Source of the DNA: Bifidobacterium sp. ESL0790
GTDB taxonomy: Bacteria; Actinomycetota; Actinomycetes; Actinomycetales; Bifidobacteriaceae
Direction of reading: 5' to 3'
Length of the DNA: 64,000 nt
Assembly (NCBI RefSeq): GCF_029395435.1
Contig: NZ_CP113915.1
Span: forward strand, 2,108,001-2,172,000
The position numbers and the translations under genes are program-made. Shown here in pieces: positions 8,805 to 18,350 of this stretch (the first letter of the stretch is position 1; each line of letters begins with the position of its first letter). The notes below the pieces were generated by a model. The model did no database searches. It was not told the DNA's origin and was given only the letters and a program-made list of their open reading frames with translations.

Positions 8805-8880
8805 CTATCCACAACGCTTTTCGGACGACGAAGTTATCCACAACCCCACTTACGTGTGGCGAGTTATCCCCATATCCACA
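8805..8880. promoter_or_regulatory. Cluster of four DnaA-box-like nonamers
   Basis: CTATCCACA (8805-8813), TTATCCACA (8834-8842, exact consensus), TTATCCCCA (8864-8872) and ATATCCACA (8872-8880) all lie on the plus strand within 76 bases of the intergenic region 8678-8990. No dnaA, dnaN or replication-protein gene is nearby and there is no strong AT-rich unwinding element. A DnaA-titration or regulatory locus is as likely as an origin. Confidence 0.5.
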
Positions 8881-8990
8881 TTTTCAGCGATCGCGTTTGC
8901 GAGGACCTCATTCGTTTGGTTTGCTGAACGCACCGGCGGACGCGACGGACGCCGACAAATGCCGCAAAACGAACGAAGGGGAAGGAAACG

Positions 8991-9311
8991 ATGTTTGCCA
9001 GACGCAATTATGGTGGTGCGGGAGAGCCACCACCCGATGAAGGGATTATGTGGTACAATATTAAACTGTTTCCGCTGAATTCCGCCATGAAACACGGGGT
9101 CAGCAAAGAGGACATGTGCCACGTGGCCCGGCACCCACGCGTCATCATGACCCTGCGGGAAGAGCCTCGCAAAGAACTGTATCTGGGATTCGACACCGTC
9201 GGCAGACCGCTGGAAGTAATTGTGGATGATATGCCGCCCGGCAAAGCCATCATCCACGCCATGCCGATGCGCAAGAAGTACGTTCCATACCTTCGAGGAG
9301 GGCAACAATGA
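8991..9311 (+). CDS. Putative toxin of a toxin-antitoxin pair
   Basis: A 106-residue basic protein. The part from about residue 33 (MKHGVSKEDMCHVARHPRV, then ELYLGFDTVGRPLEVI and IIHAMPMRKKYVPYL) has the order seen in small BrnT/DUF4258-like RNase toxins: an N-terminal HGVS helix, central strands and a C-terminal HAMPMR strand. The start follows GAAGGAAACG; an internal ATG at 9087 is an alternative. Its stop overlaps the start of the next gene by four bases (ATGA), implying translational coupling. The family match is by eye, so the toxin role is inferred mainly from the pairing with a ribbon-helix-helix-like partner. Confidence 0.6.
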   Translation: MFARRNYGGAGEPPPDEGIMWYNIKLFPLNSAMKHGVSKEDMCHVARHPRVIMTLREEPRKELYLGFDTVGRPLEVIVDDMPPGKAIIHAMPMRKKYVPYLRGGQQ

Positions 9312-9601
9312 AAAACGGGTACCTTGATTTCGACGATTTCCCGCCAGATGTGGCCGAAATGCTTCGCAAGGACGTCGAGGAGGCCGAGCGGGGTTACACC
9401 GACGAGCAGCTGAAGCACGCCAGAATCCGCCACCCCGGGCGACCGCTGGCCGTAGGCTCCACGCGCGCCGACACGGTCATCCGCGTCCGGCTCGACAAGG
9501 ACCGCAAGAACGCGCTCAAGGCCTATATGAAGAAGCACCACATCATGACGCTGAGCACGGCGGTCCGGCAGCTGCTCGACACCGCGTTGGCCGCGCAGTA
9601 A
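9308..9601 (+). CDS. Putative ribbon-helix-helix antitoxin
   Basis: This 97-residue protein has an acidic N-terminal half (DFDDFPPDVAEMLRKDVEEAE) that could wrap and neutralise a basic toxin. The C-terminal half (DTVIRVRLDKDRKNALKAYMKKHHIMTLSTAVRQLLDTAL) has the strand-helix-helix pattern of a ribbon-helix-helix DNA-binding domain. It overlaps the upstream gene by four bases, as toxin-antitoxin operons often do. It would be expected to repress its own promoter in the interval containing the DnaA-box cluster. Function is inferred from architecture and position. Confidence 0.6.
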   Translation: MKNGYLDFDDFPPDVAEMLRKDVEEAERGYTDEQLKHARIRHPGRPLAVGSTRADTVIRVRLDKDRKNALKAYMKKHHIMTLSTAVRQLLDTALAAQ

Positions 9602-9861
9602 TCGGTTCAGCAGTCGCGCACTCAGCGATACCGCGCATATAGGTCTCGAAAACGCCGGAACGTCACCAGCCCCGGCTGAGGCCGCCACGCCAATCCCTTC
9701 GTATTGCGCCATGGACATAAGATTCAGGGCATCACATAGGGTAATACTTCGGAAATGACCAATAAACGTGCGCGAGGGAAACCAGAGAAACCCGACTGCG
9801 CCGAGCCAAACCAGGCCACATTCCCCAAACCCTACGACGTCAACAAACATAAGGAGTATCC

Positions 9862-12828
9862 ATGCACACCGTGATGGCCATCGTGCGGCGCGATATCAAG
9901 CGCTTGCTTCGCGTGCCCGAGGCATGGGTGGTGCTTTTCGGCCTCGTCTTCATCCCGCCGCTATACGCCTGGTTCAACATCGCGGGCTTCTGGAACCCCT
10001 ACGGCAACACACAGGGTATCCAGGTCACCGTGGTCAACAACGACCGCGGCGCGAATGCGAAACCCGTCGGCAAGCTCAATATGGGCGACCAGATCGTCAA
10101 GCAGCTCAAAGGCAACAAGCAGATGGGCTGGAATTTCGCCGACGAAAACGAGGCGATGAGGCGGGTGGAATCGGGCGAGAGCTACGCGGCGATCGTCATT
10201 CCCAAGAATTTCAGCGCGCGCACGGCCGGGGTGCTGCAGGGCGAAAGCAAACGGCCGACACTCGAATATTACGTCAATGAGAAGGCGAACGCGCTGGCCA
10301 GCCGCATCACCGACACCGGCGCCTCGACGGTCGACAGCCAGGTCAACGAGACCTTCGTGGCCACGGTGAGCAAGGTGATCTCGGGCGTGGTCAACAAGAC
10401 CGGCGAGAACATCGACGCCAAAACCAACGCGGCCACCGCCGACACCATACGCGATCTGAGGAAGACGCAGAAATCGGTGGCCGACATCCGCGCCGACATC
10501 AACGAGCTGACCACGGCGCTCAACGACGTGCCCAACAAGACGAAGATCGCACGCGGCACCTTGCAACAGACCCAGCTGAGCGGGGCCAGAACGGCCAAAC
10601 AGCTGGGCGACACCTCCACCGCGATCACGCAGACCCAGGCGGCCCTGGGCGATTTCGCCGGTTCGATGGGCGGCACGCTCGACCAAAGCTCGAGCCTGCT
10701 CTCCCAAGCCAGCTCGCAGGCCAACCTCACCATCAACTCCATCGCCGCGGGCCTGACGAAAGCCAACGGCGACGTGGGTTCGGCGCTCACCACGGCCAAG
10801 CAGATCAACCACGACACCAGCCGGCTCATCGACCAAATCGACGCCTCGGGCGCGCCGGGAAGCGCCGCCGCGGCCACGAACCTGCGCGAGCAGAACCAGC
10901 GCCTCTCCGACTCGATCGACTCCCTCAGCGACCTCAACTCCAGCCCGAACCTCGGCGCGACCGTCTCCAGCACGGTCTCGGCGGCCAACGGCATCGACAA
11001 GGCGACCCAGACCGCGCTCGCCAACTCCGCCGACGCCCGGAAATCACTGGCCTCGAACGCCCTGCCCCAGCTCAACAACGGGCTGACCGGCCTCTCCACC
11101 TTCGCGGCGACATCCAGCGCCAACCTCACCTCGCAGCAGTCGCTGGTCAACCAATCCTCCGTGGTGCTCACCCAGCTCGATCAGGCCTGCGCCACCGCCT
11201 CCACGGCCCTGAGCGGCACCGACAAGGGCCTGGCCAACCTGCAAAACCACTTGAGCACCATCATCACCGACATTTTGGCGCTTTCCAGCTCGTCCGCGCT
11301 GGGCAGCGAATCCGGCGCGCTGGGCAAGGCCATCGGCGGCAGCGGCAAGCTCGACGCGACGAAAATCGCGGATTTCATGCTCTCCCCCACCGTCCTCGAC
11401 ACCAAGGTGGTCTACCCGGTCAAGACCTACGGCTCCGGCATGGCGCCGCTGTTCACCAACCTGACGCTGTGGGTCGGCGCGTTCATGCTCGTGGTGCTGA
11501 TGAAACTCGACGTGGACGACGATGACCTTGAGGATGTCAAAGGCGTGAAAATCCAGCCGACGCCAAGCCAGCGCTATTGGGGCCGCTGGACCCTCTTCGC
11601 GCTCATCGCCTCGATTCAGGCGATCGTCACCGTGCTGGGCGAGCTCGCGATCGGCGTGCAATGCCACAACGTGCCCGTCTTCATCATCACGGCCATGCTC
11701 GCCTCGGTGGTCTACGTGAGCATCACCTACTCGCTTTCCACCTCGTTCATGCACGTCGGCAAGGCGCTGTGCGTGGGGCTGGTGATCATCCAGATTCCAG
11801 GATCGTCGGGTATGTACCCCATCGAGATGATGCCGAAATTCTTCCGCGCGCTCTACCCCTACTTCCCGTTCACCTATTCCATCAACGCGCTGCGCGAGAC
11901 CATCGCAGGCTTCTATCACGCCGATTGGTTTGTGAATATGGGCAAGTTGATGATCTTCGCGGTGCTCTTCTTCATCCTCGGCCTCGTGGTGCAGCCGCAT
12001 ATGGGCGCGCTGCGACAGCTGGTGGACCGGGAGCTGGCGGCCAGCGACATCTTCGTCAACGAGCCGTCAATACACAAACCACGCCAATACCGCGTCACGC
12101 AGGTGCTGAGCCTGCTCGCCGACAAGACGGAATACCGCATGGCAATCGAACGGCGAGCCCACAAGTTCGCGCTGCTCTACCCGAAGATCATGCGTAGCAC
12201 GCTGGTATTCGGCATCGCGGTGCCGCTGGTGATGGGGGTCATCCTCTCGCTGACCAACGGCACGCGCGTGATAGCGCTGGCGGCATGGCTCAGCTGGTTC
12301 CTCATCACCATCATCTTCCTCGTCGCGGTGGAGGCGATACGCGACAGCCTCGCGCGGCAGGTGCGGCTTGGCAACCTGGACGACGAAGCCGTGCGCACGT
12401 TGCTATACGAAGATCATCGGCCATTGAGGGGCATATGGAAGCGGACCTCTGACGGAACCAGCGGCCACAATTCGGCTGCGAACGCCGCCAGCGCTTCGAC
12501 GAGAACGTTGGGATTGGCCCGGCTAGCGAAAGTCACAGGAGCCTCGGCGCACAGCGACACGGCCGGACACGGCGTCGCCAACGGGACCACGACGACGGTT
12601 GAGCCGGTGACACCAGCCACGGTTGCGGGCAGTGGTCTGGATGGATATGGCGAAGCCGAATCGAGCGAGTCGGCGGCGGATGCGGTCGAGACCGCAGACA
12701 CGATGGCCTTGGATAATGGCATAGCTGAATCAACCAACCCAGACGGCGCGAAACACGAAACCAAGCCACAAACGAAACACGAGACGGAATCCGAAACGCA
12801 ACGCGAGCAGGGAGGTGAGGCGCGATGA
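9862..12828 (+). CDS. YhgE/Pip family membrane protein (first paralogue)
   Basis: The 988-residue protein has an N-terminal membrane segment near residues 22-42 (WVVLFGLVFIPPLYAWFNIAGFW), a conserved extracytoplasmic YhgE/Pip domain (IQVTVVNNDRGA, MGWNF, YAAIVIP), a long Ser/Ala/Gln-rich probable coiled-coil stalk (about 190-500), and membrane helices resembling an ABC-2 permease (about 530-720, with SGMYPIEMMPKFFRALYPYFPFTYSINALRE). Further helices near 775-830 and a disordered acidic tail follow. The family includes the phage-infection protein Pip of lactococci and secretion-linked proteins; the role here is unknown. It follows GGAGT and overlaps the next gene by four bases. Confidence 0.82.
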   Translation: MHTVMAIVRRDIKRLLRVPEAWVVLFGLVFIPPLYAWFNIAGFWNPYGNTQGIQVTVVNNDRGANAKPVGKLNMGDQIVKQLKGNKQMGWNFADENEAMRRVESGESYAAIVIPKNFSARTAGVLQGESKRPTLEYYVNEKANALASRITDTGASTVDSQVNETFVATVSKVISGVVNKTGENIDAKTNAATADTIRDLRKTQKSVADIRADINELTTALNDVPNKTKIARGTLQQTQLSGARTAKQLGDTSTAITQTQAALGDFAGSMGGTLDQSSSLLSQASSQANLTINSIAAGLTKANGDVGSALTTAKQINHDTSRLIDQIDASGAPGSAAAATNLREQNQRLSDSIDSLSDLNSSPNLGATVSSTVSAANGIDKATQTALANSADARKSLASNALPQLNNGLTGLSTFAATSSANLTSQQSLVNQSSVVLTQLDQACATASTALSGTDKGLANLQNHLSTIITDILALSSSSALGSESGALGKAIGGSGKLDATKIADFMLSPTVLDTKVVYPVKTYGSGMAPLFTNLTLWVGAFMLVVLMKLDVDDDDLEDVKGVKIQPTPSQRYWGRWTLFALIASIQAIVTVLGELAIGVQCHNVPVFIITAMLASVVYVSITYSLSTSFMHVGKALCVGLVIIQIPGSSGMYPIEMMPKFFRALYPYFPFTYSINALRETIAGFYHADWFVNMGKLMIFAVLFFILGLVVQPHMGALRQLVDRELAASDIFVNEPSIHKPRQYRVTQVLSLLADKTEYRMAIERRAHKFALLYPKIMRSTLVFGIAVPLVMGVILSLTNGTRVIALAAWLSWFLITIIFLVAVEAIRDSLARQVRLGNLDDEAVRTLLYEDHRPLRGIWKRTSDGTSGHNSAANAASASTRTLGLARLAKVTGASAHSDTAGHGVANGTTTTVEPVTPATVAGSGLDGYGEAESSESAADAVETADTMALDNGIAESTNPDGAKHETKPQTKHETESETQREQGGEAR

Positions 12829-15308
12829 GCACCATCTGGAAACTCTTCACCGGCGACGTGCGCCGCATCACCAGCAACATCATCTCGATCATCATCCTCA
12901 TCGGCCTGGTCGTCATCCCGGCGCTCTTCACGTGGTTCAACGTGACCGCGAGCTGGGACCCGTTCGGCAACACGAAGAACCTCAAATTCGCCGTGGCGAG
13001 CGTGGACGAGGGCTATTCCAGCGACCTCATGCCCGTCAAGATGAAGCTCGGCGACCAGGTGATCAGCCAGCTGCGCGCCAACAGCCAGCTCGACTGGACC
13101 TTCACCACCGAAGACCAGGCCATCGAAGGTACCAAGGCGGGCAAATACTACGCGGCCGTCATCATCCCGAAGCATTTCAGTCGCGACATGATGACGTTCT
13201 TCTCCAAGGACGCCAAGCACGCGACGCTCACCTACTACACCAACGAGAAGAAGAACGCGGTGGCCTCGAAGGTGACCGGACAGGGCGCCGACGAGATCAG
13301 CAAGGAGGTCAACGAGACCTTCGCCAAGACCATCACCACCACCGCGCTAGGCGTGGCCTCCGGGCTCTCCAAGCAACTTGACTCGTCGGACGCGAAGCAA
13401 CGCATCGGCACCTTCAATGGCAATGTGGCGGACCTCGCGGCACAACTGGACGATGCCTCCACCAACGTCGGGGTCTACAGCGGGCTGCTTGATTCCTCGC
13501 AAACCCTGCTGGCAAGCTCCAACAAGCTGCTTGAGAGTACATCAGGTGACGCATCCAAGTCGGTGCAACAGCTCAAACAAGCGAGCAAAAGCGTAAGTGA
13601 CGTCTCGGCGGCGCTCGACACCGCCATGGCCACGCTCTCGCAGGCGCTCAAGGCCAGCAGCGCGGGCAACGGGGCCATCGCCACCGACATCGACAACGCG
13701 TTCACCAGCGCAGGACGCTCCTCGGCCGACGTCTCGAAGACCATGCGCAAACAGGCCGGGCTCATCAACGACCAGGCGACGCAGTACCAGAGCATCCGCG
13801 ATTCGTTGGCCGCGGCGGGAGGCTCCTCCCCTGGCATGACCGACATCCTCAACACGCTCGACGCCCTCATCGCCCAACAGAAGCAGCTGCGGGACTCGCT
13901 CAACAGCGCCGCCGACTCACTCGACAGCCAGACCAACACAGCCGAGGCCCAGCGCGAGCAGATCGTCAGCCTCGCCAACCAGGCCAAGGCCTCCATCGAC
14001 GGGCTCAACGGCAGCCTCGACCAGACGCTGAAACCGCATATCGCGCAGATTTCCTCGTCGCTTTCGGGTGTCTCAAGCTCGCTCAACACCTCGAATTCCG
14101 CCCTCGACGGCAGCGTCTCGGCACTCGGGAGCAGCGCCGGCAAGATCAGCGGCAAACTCGGCAACGCCAAGCAGACCCTCGATGGCACCGCAGACTCGCT
14201 CTCGCGCGCGAGCAAGCGGCTGACCGCCTTCAACCACGATCTCTCCGAGGCGCTCAACACCAACGACATGGCCAAGGTGCGCAAGCTGCTTTCCGATGAC
14301 TCCAGCCAACTCGCGGGGGCACTGGCGGCGCCGGTTCAGCTGCACCGCAACGCCGTGTTCCCGGTGGAGAATTTCGGCACCTCGCTCACGCCTTTCTATA
14401 CGTTCATCCCGCTGTGGGTGGGCTCGCTGCTGATGGCGCTGGTCATCAAAACCGATGTTTCACGTGAAACACGGCGCAGGCTCGGCGAGGCGAAGGCCGG
14501 GTGGCGCTGGACTCACAAGCGGCGTAACGACGGCGACGGCAACGCAAGTGCTGAGGCGACGTCAGAGACCACCGAACTCAAACCAATAGGAGATGCCGGC
14601 GAACCGTCAGGCGATATCACTACTGACAGCGCCTACGCAACGGACGCCTCGGATCTTGTGGACACCGTGGATATCCCTTCAACGATTTCCTCGACGGCCG
14701 GGGGCTCCCCGGTTTCCGCAGCCTCCGCGGCCTCCGCAGCCTCAACCTCCGCGGGTGAAAAGACCGAAAGCATCCCCATCGATCAGGCGGGGCGCAGGTT
14801 CGAGGAGCCCAAGCCCAACGAGCTCTTCCTCGGCCGATTCGGCGTTTTCGCGCTCATCTCGCTGTTGCAGAGCACGTTCTCCTGCCTGGGCACCCTGCTC
14901 TTCCTGCGCGTCCACGTGGTGCACCCGCTGCTCTTCATGCTCTCGGGCTGGGTCTCCGGGCTGGTCTACGCCTTCGTCATCTACACGCTGGTCGCCTGTT
15001 TCGGCACCATCGGCAAGGCGCTCACGGTCATCGTGCTGGTCATGCAGATCTCGGGTTCCTCGGGCACCTATCCGCTGCAGGTGCTGCCAGGCTTCATCCG
15101 CATGGTCAACCCGCTGCTGCCCGCCACCCACTCGATCCAGGCGATGCGCGCGGCCATCGCGGGCATCTACCAAGGCGACTTCTGGATCCAGATGGGCATC
15201 GTGCTCGTCTACGCCCTGGTGATGCTCGTCATCGGCCTCATCATGCCAAAACCCTCGAAATTCAACAAGTGGTTCACCGCCCAGCTCGCCCGCACCAAGC
15301 TCATCTGA
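12825..15308 (+). CDS. YhgE/Pip family membrane protein (second paralogue)
   Basis: A 827-residue relative of the preceding protein, with the same order: membrane segment (IVVIPALFTWFNVTASWDPFGN), YhgE/Pip domain (LKFAVASVDEGY, LDWTF, YYAAVIIP), Ser/Ala-rich stalk, and a C-terminal ABC-2-like permease block ending LIMPKPSKFNKW. A cytoplasmic loop at about 545-665 is long, Ala/Ser/Thr-rich and acidic and looks disordered. The start overlaps the stop of the first paralogue, so the two are coupled and may form a heteromeric complex. The coding sequence carries a perfect parS-like site at 14456-14471. The gene converges on the ABC ATPase gene. Confidence 0.82.
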   Translation: MSTIWKLFTGDVRRITSNIISIIILIGLVVIPALFTWFNVTASWDPFGNTKNLKFAVASVDEGYSSDLMPVKMKLGDQVISQLRANSQLDWTFTTEDQAIEGTKAGKYYAAVIIPKHFSRDMMTFFSKDAKHATLTYYTNEKKNAVASKVTGQGADEISKEVNETFAKTITTTALGVASGLSKQLDSSDAKQRIGTFNGNVADLAAQLDDASTNVGVYSGLLDSSQTLLASSNKLLESTSGDASKSVQQLKQASKSVSDVSAALDTAMATLSQALKASSAGNGAIATDIDNAFTSAGRSSADVSKTMRKQAGLINDQATQYQSIRDSLAAAGGSSPGMTDILNTLDALIAQQKQLRDSLNSAADSLDSQTNTAEAQREQIVSLANQAKASIDGLNGSLDQTLKPHIAQISSSLSGVSSSLNTSNSALDGSVSALGSSAGKISGKLGNAKQTLDGTADSLSRASKRLTAFNHDLSEALNTNDMAKVRKLLSDDSSQLAGALAAPVQLHRNAVFPVENFGTSLTPFYTFIPLWVGSLLMALVIKTDVSRETRRRLGEAKAGWRWTHKRRNDGDGNASAEATSETTELKPIGDAGEPSGDITTDSAYATDASDLVDTVDIPSTISSTAGGSPVSAASAASAASTSAGEKTESIPIDQAGRRFEEPKPNELFLGRFGVFALISLLQSTFSCLGTLLFLRVHVVHPLLFMLSGWVSGLVYAFVIYTLVACFGTIGKALTVIVLVMQISGSSGTYPLQVLPGFIRMVNPLLPATHSIQAMRAAIAGIYQGDFWIQMGIVLVYALVMLVIGLIMPKPSKFNKWFTAQLARTKLI
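14456..14471. promoter_or_regulatory. Perfect parS-like ParB binding site
   Basis: TGTTTCACGTGAAACA is an exact palindrome and contains GTTTCACGTGAAAC, the parS core of actinobacteria. It lies inside the coding sequence of the second YhgE/Pip gene, where it encodes part of a cytoplasmic loop (DVSRETRR). parS sites commonly lie inside genes near the origin. No second copy was found in the window. Confidence 0.8.
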
Positions 15309-15343
15309 CGCGGCCGCCGCACGCATACGTCAGCGGAATCTCA

Positions 15344-15441
15344 AAACCATCCGTAATCGACCGGAGCTGTGATCGAAGAAGCTTAACGTCAACCGCGGCT
15401 TCGGAGCTGCATTTCGATGGCGCGGTCGGCTGAATATGGTT
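15344..15441. terminator. Convergent intergenic inverted repeat
   Basis: AAACCAT (15344-15350) and CGACCG (15358-15363) are mirrored by CGGTCG (15423-15428) and ATGGTTT (15435-15441). It sits between the convergent YhgE/Pip and ATPase genes and may be a weak bidirectional terminator. Pairing is interrupted, so confidence is low. Confidence 0.3.
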
Positions 15442-15451
15442 TCAGACGGTT

Positions 15452-16243
15452 TTATTTACCGACCTTTGCGGCCTTGGTGGGGTTGGCGAAGGAGATGGGG
15501 GTGTCGCCGGTTTGCGCGCCTTCGACCTGGGCGCCGGTGGAGGCGGGTTTGCCGCCCATCGCTTCGTAGGCTTCCCGGGCCTTGTCGTCGTTCCATTGCT
15601 CGCCAACCAGCACGCCGTGGTTCAGCATGATCTCACGCTGCGCGCACGAGGCGACCAACGCATCATGCGTCACCACGATGATGGTCGTGCCCTGCTCGTG
15701 CAGCTCGCGGAAAAGGTCGAGCACAATCTTCTCGTTCTTCTCGTCCAGGTTGCCGGTGGGCTCGTCGGCCAGAATCAGCTTGGGGTGGTTGATGAGCGCG
15801 CGGGCGATGCAGACGCGCTGCTGCTCGCCGCCGGAAAGCTCGCTCGGCAGATGCTTCGCGCGGTCCTTCAAACCCACGTGGTCGAGGGCTTCGAGCGCCT
15901 CTTTCTCGTCAACCACGGAATGGTAGTACTGCGCCACCATCACGTTTTCGACGGCCGTCAGATGCGGCACGAGGTAAAACTTCTGGAACACCAGACCGAT
16001 GACGTTCTTGCGCACATCGGCCAGCTGGGTGGCGTTCAGATCGTTGAGCTCACGGCCCTCGAGCGTCACCGAACCCTTGGATGGCGAATCCATGCAGCCG
16101 ATGATGTTCATCAGTGTGGTCTTGCCGGAGCCGGACGAGCCGACGACCGCGAGCCACTGCCCCGCCGGAACGGTGAGGCTGAGGTCGTCCACGGCGTGCA
16201 GGTCACCGTAGATCTTCGAAATATGATCAAGTTCGAGCAGCAT
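15452..16243 (-). CDS. ABC transporter ATPase of the iron cluster
   Basis: A 263-residue ATPase of the MacB/LolD type that would energise the two FtsX-like permeases encoded just upstream. Walker A GSSGSGKT is at 35-42, the signature is LSGGEQQR, Walker B is [12 protein letters not shown] and the H-loop is VVTHD. The core is complete; residues after about 225 form a polar tail ([13 protein letters not shown]). The ATG at 16243 is preceded by AAAGGAG at six bases; longer upstream reading would run into the 3' end of the permease gene. It is the last gene of a leftward series starting at FTR1. Confidence 0.9.
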   Translation of the reverse strand: MLLELDHISKIYGDLHAVDDLSLTVPAGQWLAVVGSSGSGKTTLMNIIGCMDSPSKGSVTLEGRELNDLNATQLADVRKNVIGLVFQKFYLVPHLTAVENVMVAQYYHSVVDEKEALEALDHVGLKDRAKHLPSELSGGEQQRVCIARALINHPKLILADEPTGNLDEKNEKIVLDLFRELHEQGTTIIVVTHDALVASCAQREIMLNHGVLVGEQWNDDKAREAYEAMGGKPASTGAQVEGAQTGDTPISFANPTKAAKVGK

Positions 16244-16298
16244 AGCCACTCCTTTCAATACGTTTTGCAGCGTTACGTTTATTTCCGCAGGAATTTCG

Positions 16299-18236
16299 TC
16301 ACTCCTCCTGGAGCACGATGGCAGGGTCGATGCGCACAGCGTTGCGCACCGGCGGCAGCGAGGCCAGCACCGCGACCAGCATGCTGACGACCACCGAGCC
16401 AAGCGCAAGCGGCCAGTTGAGCGAGAGCGTCTGGCCGAACACCGAAGCGCTGAGTGCGCGGGCGAGCAGGTAGCCGATGGCCGTGCCGAGCAAGCCGCCG
16501 AGCAGGCCATAGAGCGCGGCCTCCACGGTGAACTCCACCGCGATGTCGCGCGAGGAGGCGCCGAGGGCCTTGCGCAGGCCGATCTCGTTGCGCCGCTGCG
16601 AGACGATGGACGAGATCGTGGTGCCCACGCCGACGAGCGTCAGCACCAGCACGACCACGGTCACAATCCAGAAAAGCGTCTGCAGCATGGTGATGATGCG
16701 CACGTTGGACGTGGTGATCTTGGTGACCTTCTGCGCCTTGGCGTTGAGCGCCGTCGCCTTGTTGATGCGGTTCGCGAGAGTGCCCAATCCGGCGTCCGAG
16801 GCGTCGACGGAGAACTCCACCACGTCGGCGCCGCGGTTGAAACCGGTGAGCTTGCTGACGTCGGAGGTGTTGGCGTAGACCATGTCATCCTCGCTGCCGC
16901 CAGTGTCGACGATGCCATCCACGCGGAACTCCATACCGCCCGCGTTGGGAGCGGTGGGCTTCCATTCGGCGAGCGCGACGGAACCGGATGCGGAAGCGTC
17001 GCGCTGAGCGATGCCAGCATCTGCGTCAACGTCAGTGCGGAGAACGATATCGGCCTGACCAGAGCCATCGGAATAGCTGACGCCGTCGTTAAGGACGACA
17101 CCATTGGGTCCGTTGTCTTCACCAACCTGCGGCCCGACACGATATGCGGACTGACGCCCATGGCGCATGCCCTGCATATCCTGCATACCGCCCTGCATAT
17201 TCATGCCAGGCATATCGGGTTCCTTGGCGCGGTCGGCGATTGCCCCCAACGCGTTGCCCAGTTTGTCTTTGACCGTTGCGTCGGACATGTTGTTTGCGGA
17301 GGTGCCATGGGCCGAGTCCGACATCTTCATGCCCTTCATATTCGACATGTCATGCCCAGAGGAATTGCCGCTGGACGAATCGGAAGAACCGCCACCCTGC
17401 CACTCAGAACTCTGAGACCCGGAACCGCTTTCCGAACCGGACCCAGAGCTAGAACCGGAGCCTGAACCGCTTTCGGCCGAAGCGACCGGACTCTTGCCGG
17501 GGCTGTATTTGATGGTGATGACCGAGCCGATTTTGGCGTCGAGTTTGCTGGCCGCGTCCCGGCCGAGCAGCACGCCGCTGGCCGACGGCCACTTGCCTTC
17601 GACGCTCCAATGGTGGTTGAGCGCCTTCACGTCGTGCGGATCGATGCCCGCCACCACAAACGGCAGCGAGTTGATGCGCGTGTTCTCGTAGCGGTATGCC
17701 GCCGAATGTTCAGCCCCCGTAGCCGCCACGGTCTTGTCGAGCGTCGAGATGGTCTGCTTGCTGAATCCCGAACTTGCGGCGTCCGTGGCCTCCGTATCGT
17801 TCACGGCGTTATCTGAACCGTTCAAAGCGCTATTAGAACCACTCACGCCATTTTTAGTACCGCTCGCGCTTTCAGAACCGTCTACGGTTTCCCCGCCCAC
17901 GGTCCGTTGTGTCGGGGTGACGATGAGATTGGCACCGTACGCCCGCATCTCCTCGTTCATCTGCTGCGGCACCGCCACGCAAATCGCGGCCAGGCAGAAG
18001 AGCGTCGCCGCGCCCACCAGCGAGGCGACCACGGCCATCATCGCCCGCGAGCGCCGGCGGAACACCGCGCTGAAAAGCATACGGAAGAACATGCGTCGGT
18101 TGGTCATCGGCCGTTCGACGGCCACGCTATCCGAGGCACTGCCAGCGGCAGCAGAGTTGGAGCCAGCGCCGGAACCGGAACCTTTGATACCATTCCCGGA
18201 TTCCCCACGGGACTCGTCGCGTTTCATCTCACTCAT
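16299..18236 (-). CDS. FtsX/MacB-type permease with Met/His-rich extracellular insert
   Basis: A 645-residue permease with a Ser/Gly-rich cytoplasmic N-terminus (1-45), one membrane helix near 64-90, a large extracytoplasmic domain, and three C-terminal helices (LQTLFWIVTVVVLVLTLVGVG, then AALYGLLGGLLGTAIGYLLA and ALGSVVVSMLVAVLASL), the usual FtsX layout with ASSRDIAVEFTVEAA near the coupling region. The extracytoplasmic part contains an SGSG linker (about 255-290) and a Met/His-rich stretch at 295-359 (HDMSNMKGMKM, DMPGMNMQGGM, MQGMRHG) that could bind copper or iron. It probably pairs with the next FtsX-like protein and the downstream ATPase. Confidence 0.85.
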   Translation of the reverse strand: MSEMKRDESRGESGNGIKGSGSGAGSNSAAAGSASDSVAVERPMTNRRMFFRMLFSAVFRRRSRAMMAVVASLVGAATLFCLAAICVAVPQQMNEEMRAYGANLIVTPTQRTVGGETVDGSESASGTKNGVSGSNSALNGSDNAVNDTEATDAASSGFSKQTISTLDKTVAATGAEHSAAYRYENTRINSLPFVVAGIDPHDVKALNHHWSVEGKWPSASGVLLGRDAASKLDAKIGSVITIKYSPGKSPVASAESGSGSGSSSGSGSESGSGSQSSEWQGGGSSDSSSGNSSGHDMSNMKGMKMSDSAHGTSANNMSDATVKDKLGNALGAIADRAKEPDMPGMNMQGGMQDMQGMRHGRQSAYRVGPQVGEDNGPNGVVLNDGVSYSDGSGQADIVLRTDVDADAGIAQRDASASGSVALAEWKPTAPNAGGMEFRVDGIVDTGGSEDDMVYANTSDVSKLTGFNRGADVVEFSVDASDAGLGTLANRINKATALNAKAQKVTKITTSNVRIITMLQTLFWIVTVVVLVLTLVGVGTTISSIVSQRRNEIGLRKALGASSRDIAVEFTVEAALYGLLGGLLGTAIGYLLARALSASVFGQTLSLNWPLALGSVVVSMLVAVLASLPPVRNAVRIDPAIVLQEE

Positions 18237-18350
18237 ACCGTCCCCCTTTCAACGTTCATCGCTCTGACAATGGCGGAATTCCAAGCGCCAGAAGCGCTCC
18301 GCCCAGCACAGGCATTCCCACCTGCGCGCACACTCTCATATCCATATCGA

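Noticed and set aside
8758..9078. Open frame across the DnaA-box cluster
   Set aside because: No ribosome binding site; it covers the DnaA boxes and overlaps the better-supported toxin-like gene.
8678..14471. Chromosomal origin oriC
   Set aside because: DnaA-like boxes and a parS site are present, but dnaA, dnaN, rpmH, parA and parB are all absent and no AT-rich unwinding region is evident.
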